A stretch of DNA of 42,665 bases, from positions 1 through 42,665 of the forward strand of contig JADLEL010000201.1 in assembly GCA_020846145.1 (NCBI GenBank). Direction: 5' to 3'. The DNA comes from Pirellulales bacterium. GTDB lineage: Bacteria > Planctomycetota > Planctomycetia > Pirellulales > Thermoguttaceae. Shown here piece after piece: positions 17,030 through 25,649 of this stretch. The position numbers and the translations under genes were made by a program. The notes under the pieces are model-generated. The model worked only from the letters and a program-made list of their open reading frames with translations, made no database searches and was not told where the DNA came from. Numbering within the stretch: the first letter of the stretch is position 1; every line of letters starts with the position of its first letter.

Positions 17030-17299
17030 TTACAAATTCGGCAAAAGCCGATCGTATTCTGCATGGGGGCCAATCCAAAACCATACGATGGCTTCGTCAA
17101 TCTCAAGACCCAAGGCTCGCCAACCGATTCCCACACGGATAGAATAGACCGGCATGCGCTTTCCGACTCGTTTGAAGTGCAAGCCAGGATGGGTGGGATC
17201 GGCCTTCCACAACCGATAATTTCTTCGCGCAATGCGTTGAATTCGGTCTGGGAGCCGACGAAAACAAGAAATAAAGTCTTCGTTGAGGCGGGATTTCAC
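17030..17299 (-). CDS. RelE/ParE-family toxin-like protein
   Basis: The 89-residue basic protein matches the RelE/ParE pattern: an N-terminal helix pair (DFISCFRRLPDRIQRIARRN), then YRLWKADPTHPGLHFKRVG. The beta strands end in YSIRVGIGWRALGLEID and IVWFWIGPHAEYDRLL. RelE-type proteins are mRNA interferases and ParE-type poison gyrase; which applies cannot be told. A GTG start overlaps the antitoxin stop by four bases (GTGA), the usual translational coupling in type II modules. Confidence 0.8.
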   Translation of the reverse strand: MKSRLNEDFISCFRRLPDRIQRIARRNYRLWKADPTHPGLHFKRVGKRMPVYSIRVGIGWRALGLEIDEAIVWFWIGPHAEYDRLLPNL

Positions 17300-17514
17300 A
17301 GCTCGTCAAACCCCATTTCTTTGGTCTTGCCCGCTAGATAATCCCGTGCGGCTTTCTCCGCCATTTTTTCGAGTTTGTCTTGGGAATTCGCCAGCGTCGC
17401 GTCCCACCGCGACTCCCCTTCGATTTCTTCCAAGAGTTCCTCGGCAAGTTGATCTTGGAGATCGTCGGATAATTTCGACGCCTTTTCGAAGGCTTGGGAA
17501 AGTAACTTCGTCAT
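17296..17514 (-). CDS. Antitoxin-like partner of the RelE/ParE protein
   Basis: The 72-residue acidic helical protein begins MTKLLSQAFEKASKLSDDLQ and continues with LAEELLEEIEGESRWD. This resembles short antitoxins and addiction-module components encoded before RelE-type toxins. ATG 17514 is preceded by GGGAG about seven bases upstream. A longer in-frame start at 17598 is rejected because it reads through the promoter-like spacer. A TATAAT on the minus strand at 17587-17592, inside a duplicated segment, is a plausible -10. Confidence 0.72.
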   Translation of the reverse strand: MTKLLSQAFEKASKLSDDLQDQLAEELLEEIEGESRWDATLANSQDKLEKMAEKAARDYLAGKTKEMGFDEL

Positions 17515-17582
17515 GGAGAACTCCCTACGCGAATACGTTTTCACCGCGATAATCGCGTTTCTACACCGGACAAAACAACCAC

Positions 17583-17658
17583 TTTCATTATACTTCACCC
17601 ATTAAACAATGCCAATAGCCTATTCCACCACCACGTTGCACTTCGGCAGCGATTCGAG
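17583..17658 (-). repeat. Duplicate of the dinG 3' end plus following spacer
   Basis: This segment matches 18463-18537 over about 75 bp with a few indels. Read on the minus strand it encodes LESLPKCNVVVE-stop, against [17 protein letters not shown] at the true end of dinG, followed by a matching spacer with TATAAT. It is either a direct repeat left by an insertion or the tail of a lost second dinG. It abuts copy G of the hairpin element with no gap. Confidence 0.8.
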
Positions 17659-17757
17659 CGGCGCGAGGGGGACAGTCCCATTTTCGCGGCGATTAAGCAC
17701 TTTTACATTATGATCTTTTACGCCGCGAAAATCGGGACGGTTCCCCGTGAACGGTTG
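17659..17757 (-). repeat. Twin-hairpin element, copy G (hairpin 1 only)
   Basis: Only hairpin 1 and its terminal repeat (GTGAACGG..) are present, in minus orientation. The copy begins in the linker sequence (CGGCGCGAG) and lacks hairpin 2 completely. The left boundary is the duplicated dinG tail. Confidence 0.88.
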
Positions 17758-17790
17758 GCGCTCGTTGTTTTTTCGGAGGGGAGAATGGGA

Positions 17791-18126
17791 TTACAGAAAT
17801 TCCACGTAGTTGACCATCTCTTCGGGAGCAAGGCACTCATGGATTAAAATCAATCCGCGCAAGATGTCTCCGATGGAACTTCCTTCGGTACGAAAATAGA
17901 TTATTCCTTGATGCGATACTCCCTGCGCATGCAACCGTAAAAAGTCGGCGTCATTGGTGACGACCACGCGTTTTTCGAGGCCGCAGTACGCGAGGTGTTT
18001 CGCATCCTCGGCGCCGCGAAGTTCGGCATCGATCGTCGTGGTGACGTCGATTCCGCGGCGCCGCAAGCCTTCGGCTATTGCCGGATGAACGTGTTCATCG
18101 AGATGAAATCTAATTGGTTCAAGCAT
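17791..18126 (-). CDS. PIN-like toxin-type protein (DUF5615 family)
   Basis: The 111-residue protein has the DUF5615 pattern: FHLDEHVHPAIAEGLRRRG, then DVTTTIDAELRGAEDAKHLAY. VVVTNDADFLRLHAQG and GIIYFRTEG follow, with conserved acidic residues at the start, in the middle and in TNDADF. These proteins are PIN-related putative nucleases usually encoded after a DUF433 gene. The start overlaps the DUF433 stop by 8 nt. The pair is a likely toxin-antitoxin module, inferred from family context. Confidence 0.85.
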   Translation of the reverse strand: MLEPIRFHLDEHVHPAIAEGLRRRGIDVTTTIDAELRGAEDAKHLAYCGLEKRVVVTNDADFLRLHAQGVSHQGIIYFRTEGSSIGDILRGLILIHECLAPEEMVNYVEFL

Positions 18127-18433
18127 CGCCGCCAGAAAGCTTTTTCTGAAGTTTCGATGGGGTATTGGCCTGCAATTGCTTCACGAACTCTTCGTCTTCC
18201 TTCATCGATTGCCGAATTTCCTCGCGGTGATCGTGATAATAGGTCAAGGCGGCATAGACGTCGCCCAGCGAGAGTTGCGGATATTGGGCGACGATTTCAT
18301 CGGCCGAAAGACCCTGCAATTCGTGCCATACCATAATGTCTTGCACGCGAATCCGATGCCCGGCGATTCGAGGTTTCCCGCCGCAAACGTTGGGAGTGCA
18401 TTCAATATGGCTATCGAGAACGGGGATTGTCAT
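18119..18433 (-). CDS. DUF433 antitoxin-like DNA-binding protein
   Basis: The 104-residue protein shows the DUF433 signature: CGGKPRIAGHRIRVQDIMVW, then LSADEIVAQYPQLSLGDVYAALTYYHDHREEI. The domain is a winged-helix-like fold common in VapB-type antitoxins. It precedes the DUF5615 gene with an 8-nt overlap. A TATAAT on the minus strand at 18466-18471, between the dinG stop and this start, is a plausible -10. Confidence 0.85.
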   Translation of the reverse strand: MTIPVLDSHIECTPNVCGGKPRIAGHRIRVQDIMVWHELQGLSADEIVAQYPQLSLGDVYAALTYYHDHREEIRQSMKEDEEFVKQLQANTPSKLQKKLSGGDA

Positions 18434-18498
18434 AAAACACCTTTTTCAAGTTTTCTTCTCCTTCCATTATACCTTCATAAACAATAATTGCCAGCAAC

Positions 18499-20547
18499 CT
18501 ACTCCACCACCACCTTGCATTTCGGCAGCGATTCGAGAAACATCTTGCCGTAGTGTTTGGTGCGGATGCGGGGATCGAGGATTACCACCGTGCCCGTGTC
18601 GCGCTTGCTGCGGATCAGCCGGCCGAAGCCTTGTTTGAGCTTGAGGATCGCCTCGGGCAGTTGGTAGTCGCGGAAGGGGTTCCCGCCCGCCGCGCGGATC
18701 GCCTCCAACCGGGCCTCCAACAAGGGCCGGTCAGGCACGCTGAACGGCAGCCGCGGAATGATCACGTTCACCAGCGCGTCGCCGGGCACATCGACCCCCT
18801 GCCAGAAACTATCGACCCCGAACAGCACCGATCGCGGATTCTGCTTGAACTCCTCGAGCATCTGGCTCCGCGGCATGCCGTCCGCTTGCGAGTAGAGCAT
18901 CAAGTTCCGCTCGGCCAGCCACGGCGTCAGGCGCGCCGCCGCGCGCTTCATCATTTCGTAGCTCGTGAAGAGCACGAACGCCCGGCCGTCGCTTTCGCCC
19001 ACGTAGCGGCGGATCATCTCGATCGAACGCTCCTCGAACTCCTTGGTCTGCGCGGCCGGGTCGGGCATCCCCTTGGGCAGCACGATCCGCGCCTGTTTCG
19101 CGTAATCGAACGGGCTCCCCAAGACGAGCGCGTCGGTCTGCGTCAGCCCCACCCGCGATTGGAAGAAATCAAACTTGCCCGCAGCCGCCAGCGTGGCGCT
19201 GGTGGCGATCACGGTCTTGGTTTTTTGAAACAGGTGTTCCCGCAAGATCGGTCCGACGTCGATCGGCGCGGCGGCGAGCGTAATCCGCCGGAAACGCCGG
19301 CTCATCGCGCTTTCGGCCCAATAGACGGCGTCCGTCATGCTCTGCTTGAGCCAGTTGTCGATCTCGATCGACATGGCGGCGAGCCGGTTGGCGGCGGAAG
19401 TCATATCCTGCTTCTCTTCGGGCTTTTTCAACTCCTTGGCCAGGCCGCGGATAAGTCCGGCGAGTTTGTTCAGCCCGCCGCCGAGCAGGTTCGGCACGAT
19501 CTCCGGCTCGCGCACGCGGCCGTTGGCGTTCTCCCCGGTCGATTTCCGCTCCGCGAGCCAGTCGTGGATGCAGTCGAAGAAATTATCGGCCCGGTGCCGG
19601 CATTCCTCGACGAGCCGCTGCCCTTCGGGCGATTTGTGATGCACCAAAAGCCCGCGGTTCGTGCGGTCGTTGTAGAGCCGCCGCAAGGTGAAATCGACCT
19701 GCCCGTTGGTAACGCTCAAACCCAGGTGTTCGCCGGCGACGGCCTCCAAGGTGTGGGCTTCGTCGAAGATCACCGCGTCGTAGTTGGGCAGGATGCTCGC
19801 CTGCTGCATCCGCAGGGCCAAGTCGGAAAAGAAGAGCGCGTGATTGACCACCAGAATCTGCGCGTTCTGCATCCGCCGCCGCGCCTGGTAGTAAAAGCAC
19901 TCGGCGTAGGTCGGGCACTGCCGGCCCATGCAGTTGCCGTGATCGCTCGCCGTTTCGTCCCAGACCGAGTGCAGCGGGCGGAAGCCCAGATCGGCCAGCG
20001 AGCCGTCGGTCGTTTCTTTGGCCCAGTCCCGCAGATGCCGAACTTGCTCGATCTCCTCCGTTTCCCCGAAGAGGCCGTTCATCCGCGCCAAGGCATTTTT
20101 CAGCCGCCGCAGGCTGATGTAATTCCCCCGCCCCTTGACCAGCACGGCGGTGAATTCGAGCGGGATGACGCTATTCAGGAAGGGAATATCCTTGTGCAGC
20201 AATTGCTCCTGCAAACTGATCGTATGCGTGGAAACCACGATCCGAAACGGCCGCTTCTCTTGTTCCCTCGCCACTCGCCCCTCGCTCCTCGCCCCTTCTT
20301 CACCCCCTCTCCCCTCTCCCCTCTCCCCTGTTTCCACCTGCTCTCCCGCCGCGGCCAAAATGGCCGGAACCAGGTAGGCGAAGCTCTTGCCCACGCCGGT
20401 GCCGGCCTCGACGACCAGATGGTGCTTTTCGCGGATCGCGCGATCGACCGCCTCCGCCATCGCCAACTGTTCCGGCCGATGCTCGTAATGCGCGAGCCGG
20501 GCGGCGATCCGCCCCGCCGGTCCCAAAATTTGCGCGGGAGTGTACAT
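18499..20547 (-). CDS. dinG: DinG-family ATP-dependent DNA helicase (XPD-like)
   Basis: The 682-residue superfamily 2 helicase has Walker [11 protein letters not shown] (residues 47-56), motif Ia [15 protein letters not shown] box [21 protein letters not shown], and motif [16 protein letters not shown]. An Fe-S cluster region is suggested by [14 protein letters not shown]. Such helicases unwind 5'-3' and resolve R-loops and D-loops in repair. ATG 20547 ([12 protein letters not shown]) is chosen because longer frames only translate upstream simple repeats. Residues about 71-99 form a low-complexity, Gly/Glu/Arg-rich insertion encoded by a CTCCCCTCTCCCCT-type repeat, absent from typical family members. 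The two toxin-antitoxin-like pairs follow on the same strand. Confidence 0.93.
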   Translation of the reverse strand: MYTPAQILGPAGRIAARLAHYEHRPEQLAMAEAVDRAIREKHHLVVEAGTGVGKSFAYLVPAILAAAGEQVETGERGEGRGGEEGARSEGRVAREQEKRPFRIVVSTHTISLQEQLLHKDIPFLNSVIPLEFTAVLVKGRGNYISLRRLKNALARMNGLFGETEEIEQVRHLRDWAKETTDGSLADLGFRPLHSVWDETASDHGNCMGRQCPTYAECFYYQARRRMQNAQILVVNHALFFSDLALRMQQASILPNYDAVIFDEAHTLEAVAGEHLGLSVTNGQVDFTLRRLYNDRTNRGLLVHHKSPEGQRLVEECRHRADNFFDCIHDWLAERKSTGENANGRVREPEIVPNLLGGGLNKLAGLIRGLAKELKKPEEKQDMTSAANRLAAMSIEIDNWLKQSMTDAVYWAESAMSRRFRRITLAAAPIDVGPILREHLFQKTKTVIATSATLAAAGKFDFFQSRVGLTQTDALVLGSPFDYAKQARIVLPKGMPDPAAQTKEFEERSIEMIRRYVGESDGRAFVLFTSYEMMKRAAARLTPWLAERNLMLYSQADGMPRSQMLEEFKQNPRSVLFGVDSFWQGVDVPGDALVNVIIPRLPFSVPDRPLLEARLEAIRAAGGNPFRDYQLPEAILKLKQGFGRLIRSKRDTGTVVILDPRIRTKHYGKMFLESLPKCKVVVE
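20265..20340. repeat. Simple pyrimidine-rich repeat inside dinG
   Basis: Repeated CTCCCCT and CTCGCCCCT words occupy this part of the dinG coding sequence without breaking the frame. The same kind of words recur in the spacer before the etfA stop (36439-36468), so this appears to be an intergenic-type repeat captured in a gene. Confidence 0.75.
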
Positions 20548-20700
20548 GGAGATAGGATACAGGGGACAGGGGACAGGGAACAGGGAGGGGGACGGGATTG
20601 ATGATGTATGAATGCTGAATGATGAATGCCGCAAAAATTCATTCATCATTCTTCCTTCATCCTTCATCCTTCATACTTCCCTCCGCTTTCCCTCTTCCCC
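20548..20700. repeat. Simple-word arrays between dinG and the next gene
   Basis: Immediately upstream of the dinG start are GGATACAGGGGACAGG words (20555-20592). They are followed by an inverted pair of GAATGATGAATG and TTCATTCATCATTC words (about 20606-20655) and TTCATCC tandem copies to about 20690. The same word families recur at 32420-32590, 33345-33455 and 34418-34551. Confidence 0.8.
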
Positions 20701-20745
20701 CCTTCCGCCCTTTATGGTATTTTATGCCACAAGGAGGCTTTCGGC

Positions 20746-21426
20746 ATGGCAATCGAGTTTCGCTGCGGTCAATGCGGGAAATTGCTGCGAACGGGGGACG
20801 ACACCGCCGGGCGGATGGCGCAGTGTCCCGAATGCGGCTCGCAATCGCCGATCCCCTTTCCCGCCCCGCCGGAACCGGCCGCGCCCCTCGACGTGGAAAT
20901 CATCGAGCCGGACGATGCCGGCCGTTCGCCGTTCGGCACGAGCCCGCCCGATTCGCAAGCCGGCGAGAATCCTTATCAATCTCCGCAATATGCCGGCCAA
21001 GCCGGATCGGAATTTCAACCTTCCCCTGCCTACGCGATCAATCGCGTATCGGGACCGGCGGTCGGGCTAATCGTGATGGGCAGTTTAGGGCTGCTGCTGC
21101 AGATCGTGAGTTTGTTCTTCTCGTTGTTCCTTCAATTTGGGGCGGTGGGAAATAATCCGAACGCTCAACCAATGCCGGGTTTCGCGCAGCCCGACTTCGG
21201 TATCGGTTTTGCAATAGTTTCGCATGCCCTGGGGCTGGGATTATCGGTTCTGGTTTTCGTGGGCGGTTTGAAAATGAAAAAACTGGAAAACTACGGATTG
21301 TCCATGGCGGCGTCGATCGTGGCCGTTATTCCTTGTTTTTCGCCATGCTGTCTGGTAGGCATCCCGATCGGCATTTGGGCGCTTGTAGTACTCAACGATC
21401 CCTACGTCAAATCGTCCTTCAAATAG
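20746..21426 (+). CDS. Zinc-ribbon membrane protein, paralog 1
   Basis: The 226-residue protein starts at ATG 20746 after a perfect AAGGAGG eight bases upstream. The N-terminus MAIEFRCGQCGKLLRT..CPECG is a four-Cys zinc ribbon (residues 7-33). A Pro/Gly-rich linker with NPYQSPQ motifs follows. Two or three pairs of transmembrane helices occupy about residues 107-220 (LIVMGSLGLLLQIVSLFFS, AIVSHALGLGLSVLVFVGG, VAVIPCFSPCCLVGIPIG). The arrangement resembles planctomycete zinc-ribbon/DUF4190-like inner-membrane proteins. The next gene has the same N-terminus and linker but a different membrane domain. Function unknown. Confidence 0.85.
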   Translation: MAIEFRCGQCGKLLRTGDDTAGRMAQCPECGSQSPIPFPAPPEPAAPLDVEIIEPDDAGRSPFGTSPPDSQAGENPYQSPQYAGQAGSEFQPSPAYAINRVSGPAVGLIVMGSLGLLLQIVSLFFSLFLQFGAVGNNPNAQPMPGFAQPDFGIGFAIVSHALGLGLSVLVFVGGLKMKKLENYGLSMAASIVAVIPCFSPCCLVGIPIGIWALVVLNDPYVKSSFK

Positions 21427-21515
21427 CGAGCGAAACGACACTTTCCGGCGAATGCCGCCGGAAAAGCAATATCCTCCTTCATCGGTTTGCTTTTCCAATC
21501 CAGGGAGAAAAAATC

Positions 21516-22523
21516 ATGGCGATCGAATTTCGTTGCACGAAATGCAATAAGTTACTGCGCACGGCGGATGACACGGCGGGCAAACATGCGAAATGCCCGG
21601 AATGCGGCGAGATTCTGCTGATTCCCGCCGCGGGAGCGCCCCCCGCCCCGCCGCCTTCCCCAGCATCGCCCTTCGCGGGATCGGGCGGATTCACCCCGCC
21701 GCCGCCCGGCGGCCCGGCCGGCGGCAGCCCCTTCGGCGCCGGAGAGCAGCCGCAGTATCAACCCGATACCGGCAATCCCTATCAATCGCCCAGCCCCTAT
21801 GCCCCGCTGCCCACCATGCCGGTGGAAGCCGGCGAAATTCGCCCCACGATTATCGACCTCGGCGACGTGATGGGCCGCGCCTGGACCATCTTCAAGCAAG
21901 AATGGGGAATGTGCCTCGGGGTGTTGGTTGTCGCTTTCTTATGTCAATTCGGGGCGGGAATGGTCATCGGTCTCTTCACCAATGTGATCGCCGCCATGAC
22001 CCGCAACCGCGATATCGTCGCGCTATTTTCCGTGTTTTCGAATATCGCTTCCCAACTGTTTTCGGTTTGGATCGGAATCGGCCAAGCCCGCATCCTGTTG
22101 AAGATCGCCCGCGGCCAACAAACCAGTATGGGCGAACTTTTCAGCGGCGGGCCTTATTTCCTCGGCGTCCTCGGCGCGAGCATTTTATTTGGGCTGATGG
22201 TCTGCGTCGGCATCCTCTTATTGATCGTTCCGGGGATCATCGTGGCCTTGATGTTCTCCCAATTTTATTATCTCATCATCGATCGCAACATGGGAATCAT
22301 GGATTCGCTCAATACGGCCAAGGAACTCTCCAACGGCAATAAAATGACGCTGTTTATGATCCAGTTGGTTTGCATGGGGATCACGATCGTCGCTTGCATT
22401 CCCTGCTTCTTGGGCTTGGTCGTGGCAATTCCGTATTTCGCCCTCTTGTACCCCGTCATCTATTTGAGCATCACCGGCCAGCCCACCGCCGATCAAATTC
22501 GGGCGAGAATGGGGATGCAATAG
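21516..22523 (+). CDS. Zinc-ribbon membrane protein, paralog 2
   Basis: The 335-residue protein starts at ATG 21516 after AGGGAGA. It repeats the zinc ribbon of its neighbour (MAIEFRCTKCNKLLRT..CPECG) and the Pro/Gly-rich, NPYQSPSPY linker. The C-terminal half from about residue 125 is a different, roughly six-helix membrane domain with a TIFKQEWGMCLGVLVVAF opening. It resembles DUF975/YciC-like membrane proteins. The pair probably arose by duplication of the N-terminal module with exchange of the membrane part. An 89-bp gap separates them and they are likely cotranscribed. Confidence 0.85.
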   Translation: MAIEFRCTKCNKLLRTADDTAGKHAKCPECGEILLIPAAGAPPAPPPSPASPFAGSGGFTPPPPGGPAGGSPFGAGEQPQYQPDTGNPYQSPSPYAPLPTMPVEAGEIRPTIIDLGDVMGRAWTIFKQEWGMCLGVLVVAFLCQFGAGMVIGLFTNVIAAMTRNRDIVALFSVFSNIASQLFSVWIGIGQARILLKIARGQQTSMGELFSGGPYFLGVLGASILFGLMVCVGILLLIVPGIIVALMFSQFYYLIIDRNMGIMDSLNTAKELSNGNKMTLFMIQLVCMGITIVACIPCFLGLVVAIPYFALLYPVIYLSITGQPTADQIRARMGMQ

Positions 22524-22718
22524 CGGCCATCAATGAGACAACACTGCACGGAGTGTAAACCGCGGCCGATGGTCGGGGCTTTGCAATTTGACGCGTCAAT
22601 GACCGCACTGAGTAAATGCCGTTCTCCTTTTCCTTGGCGCGGCGTCTGTTTTCGCCGGGATTCACAATTCGATCGAAAGGATCATGTTGTCCGGAATTCG
22701 GCCGCTTTTTCGCGCAGA

Positions 22719-25649
22719 CTACGGCAAAGGGAAAATCCGGCCGCTTCTCCAGATTTCTTCTTCGGAATGCGCCCCGCGCCGCCGATCGCGGTATTCCCGG
22801 ATCCAATAACGACCGAGCGGCGGCTCCTCGACGCCCCGATCGACCACATACTGGCCCGGACTCCAAAGGAACGGTCGATTCTCTTCGAGATAGATTTTTT
22901 GGTTGTAATACCCATATCGATCCCACGGCCTGACATCTTTCAAGCGGTCGGGCAAACCTTGGGAAAAATACCGGAAGGGCTTGCCGGTGAAGGGATCGGC
23001 CGGCAGCTTGTCGAAATACTTCCCCGCGAGCGCGTCGAGCGACGGCGGATACTCCCCGCGTTCGAGTTTCCAGGCTTCCATCGCCAGCGCGACGAGCGCT
23101 GCGCGGTGTTCGGCCGCGTGGTGAACGAGCGTATCGATCTGTGCATAAAGATAGTAGCCTTGTTCGTTGATCCGCGGCGGCACGTTCACGTTGTTTTTCA
23201 AGACGAATTCCGGCTCGCTGTCGTAATAAGCGAAATCCCTGAAGGGGACGGCTTCGCCCAGTTCCAGAAGTTGGTTCACCTGCGCGATGATGTGCAAATT
23301 GTTGCGCGACAGCTCGTTTAATATCCGCAGCGCCCGATATCGTTCCCAGGGGAAGAACCGCTCCCAAAGCACGAATTGATTGACTTCCCGTTTATAATTC
23401 GACTTCTGCTTCGATAGCTCGTTATCCATGTAATCGGTGAACTTCCGGTCGCCGGCGAGAATGCCGCGATTTCGCAGGTATTCATACTTGCTCTCGCAGG
23501 CGATCGGTTCGGAATCTTCGGGCTGTTTCTTCAGGGCTTCGATCGCCGCCAGGATGCGTTCCCGCGTCTGGCCCGGCCGCGCCGCCCAACCGGGCAGGCG
23601 GGCGTAAACGCTCGTCTCGTATCCTAGTATCATCCCGTAAGGGCTGTTGAGGGAGATCTGCCTTTTCATGCGCAATACGCCGAGGTAATAGTCCAGCGCT
23701 TCGTCGAGCTTTCCTTCCCCTTCCAACTGCCTCGCCCGCGAAATCAAAGGCTGAATCAACTCCCGCGCATGCCAGGCGTTGTTGCCTCTTGAGTAGGGGT
23801 AGTCGGCGTAGAAATCGCACTCCGGCCGCTTGCTCGCCTCGAGTGCAAGTTCGAGCGCGGAACGAAGGGCATCGACTTTTTTCGTCTCGTATCCCGAAAG
23901 CGGCTCGAACGCCTTCCAAGGTATCAACGGCGGTTCGGGCACCGTTTCGCCTTCCTTCAGCGGCACGATGACCGGGTGCGGCAGCGATTTCGTGTATTGC
24001 TCCAATCCCTCGTACGCTTTCTCGTACATGGCGACCGTCTCCAGCGCCGCCGCCGTGGGCTTGCGGTTTTGCCAAAAAGCCTCCGGCGAGAAGCCCGGAT
24101 CGACGATCGGCACCGAAAATACGCGATAAAGCGGCATCGCGATCGCGATCGCGGCCATCGGCAAAATTACCATGCCCGGCCGCAGCCAGGAGCGGAAATT
24201 GCTTCGTTCCAAGAGCCAGGCGGACATTCGCAGCCGCGTCGCCAGCAAGAACAGGAGCGGCCACGGCGCGATCGACCACTGCCACGGCACGCCCCAAAAA
24301 ATCATCAGATTCACCCACAACAACAGCAGCGTGGATATTCCGATCGCGGCAAACGCGGCCAGTATGCCGCTGCGGAGGAACATCGCTGCGCATTGCCCGA
24401 TGCTATAGATCAAAATCAGAAAATAAAAAAGCATCAGGAAATCGGTCAACCAGAAAAACAACGCGGGCAGTCGGTCCGCTCCGTAATAGGAATATTGTCG
24501 ATACTCCCAAATCGGGCTGAAAAAGAAAATGCGCTGCGAATTGATGGGGACCAAGAGCACGAAATAAAGCACGACTCCCAAAGCGATCGTGAAGGCCAGG
24601 CCGGTCGCTTGCCTCTCCAGCCAGAGCCGGCCCGGCTTCATTCCCCGCTCCGTTAAAAAACGATGCGCCGCGCCGCGCTGGTCGGGATAAAAAACGTAGA
24701 TGCCTAAAAGCGAAACGGGCACGGCGAGGAACACGAAAAATACGATCCGAAAGTTGCTCCAAGTGTCCAGCGACAATTTATTGATCGACCAAAAATAGTA
24801 CACCACGTAGGCCGAGATCAGCAACAGTCCGGCCCAGGCCCAAACGCTCTGCCGGACTTGCTGCCACGAGAGCCGGATCATCGTGCGGCAGAAAGTAACG
24901 TATTTTTTCGGCAAGTCCGGCGTCATAGAAGCGATTGCCGCGGCGTCTTTTCGCTTTGCGAAACGCAGCGCCATGCTTTTCCCTCTAAACCAGCGGCAGC
25001 CGAGATAGATATCGACGACCGCCACCAGCGCGGCAATCGCCAGCCGGACGGGAGCCGCTTCCACGTAAGGCGCAAGGGAAAATCCGGTGTAGCGTGCGGC
25101 CGATTGCGCCGCCGCCGAGGCGACGCCCACGCCCAGCATGGCGGCGACCAAGGGCCGCTTCAAGAGCAGCGAGAATAAAACGCTCCACGCGAAAAATTCC
25201 AAAACGGCCGCGCCCCAAAAGCCGAAGAGCGTCGGCCAGATCCCCTCGGGCATCTCCGCGAGCGATGCGTGCGCGATCCAGGCCGGAACCGTGCAAAAGA
25301 GAACCGCGGAGACCGAAAGCAAGAGGAACATCGCTCCCGTGCTGGCCGCCCCGAAAAGCATATTGCAGAAAAAAAATCGCGGCGACGGAACCGGCAAGCC
25401 CCGCTGGAAATCGAAAGTGCCGGCTTCGTGCTCGCCCGCGAACATCGTTGCCCCGCACCCCAGCGCATAAAAGGCCGGCAGGCCCAGAGCCACGCCGAAC
25501 AGCCAATAAAGCTGTTCGCTCGCCGAATCGCGAACCAAGGCCCCGAGCAATTGCAGAAGCATCCCCAACGCGCCCATGCAAATCCAAAACGCGCGTTGCA
25601 GGCGGTATTCCTTCCAGAGCAAACGAATCATCGCGTTTTTCGCGTTCAT
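22719..25649 (-). CDS. ABC-2 type permease fused to a large extracytoplasmic domain
   Basis: The 976-residue membrane protein contains two ABC-2-like hydrophobic halves (about residues 10-225 and 255-490). FWICMGALGMLLQLLGAL and HEAGTFDFQRGLPVPSPRFF are typical of ABC-2 permeases. From about residue 505 it continues as a mostly soluble region of about 470 residues. A stretch near residues 880-930 (YPPSLDALAGKYFDKLP, DPFTGKPFRYFSQG) resembles pseudopilin/GspG-like tails found fused to planctomycete membrane proteins. ATG 25649 overlaps the stop of the ATPase gene by four bases. It is the membrane partner of that ATPase. The substrate is unknown, and the GntR regulation suggests a stress-response transporter. 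No gene was seen in 22524-22718. Confidence 0.85.
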   Translation of the reverse strand: MNAKNAMIRLLWKEYRLQRAFWICMGALGMLLQLLGALVRDSASEQLYWLFGVALGLPAFYALGCGATMFAGEHEAGTFDFQRGLPVPSPRFFFCNMLFGAASTGAMFLLLSVSAVLFCTVPAWIAHASLAEMPEGIWPTLFGFWGAAVLEFFAWSVLFSLLLKRPLVAAMLGVGVASAAAQSAARYTGFSLAPYVEAAPVRLAIAALVAVVDIYLGCRWFRGKSMALRFAKRKDAAAIASMTPDLPKKYVTFCRTMIRLSWQQVRQSVWAWAGLLLISAYVVYYFWSINKLSLDTWSNFRIVFFVFLAVPVSLLGIYVFYPDQRGAAHRFLTERGMKPGRLWLERQATGLAFTIALGVVLYFVLLVPINSQRIFFFSPIWEYRQYSYYGADRLPALFFWLTDFLMLFYFLILIYSIGQCAAMFLRSGILAAFAAIGISTLLLLWVNLMIFWGVPWQWSIAPWPLLFLLATRLRMSAWLLERSNFRSWLRPGMVILPMAAIAIAMPLYRVFSVPIVDPGFSPEAFWQNRKPTAAALETVAMYEKAYEGLEQYTKSLPHPVIVPLKEGETVPEPPLIPWKAFEPLSGYETKKVDALRSALELALEASKRPECDFYADYPYSRGNNAWHARELIQPLISRARQLEGEGKLDEALDYYLGVLRMKRQISLNSPYGMILGYETSVYARLPGWAARPGQTRERILAAIEALKKQPEDSEPIACESKYEYLRNRGILAGDRKFTDYMDNELSKQKSNYKREVNQFVLWERFFPWERYRALRILNELSRNNLHIIAQVNQLLELGEAVPFRDFAYYDSEPEFVLKNNVNVPPRINEQGYYLYAQIDTLVHHAAEHRAALVALAMEAWKLERGEYPPSLDALAGKYFDKLPADPFTGKPFRYFSQGLPDRLKDVRPWDRYGYYNQKIYLEENRPFLWSPGQYVVDRGVEEPPLGRYWIREYRDRRRGAHSEEEIWRSGRIFPLP

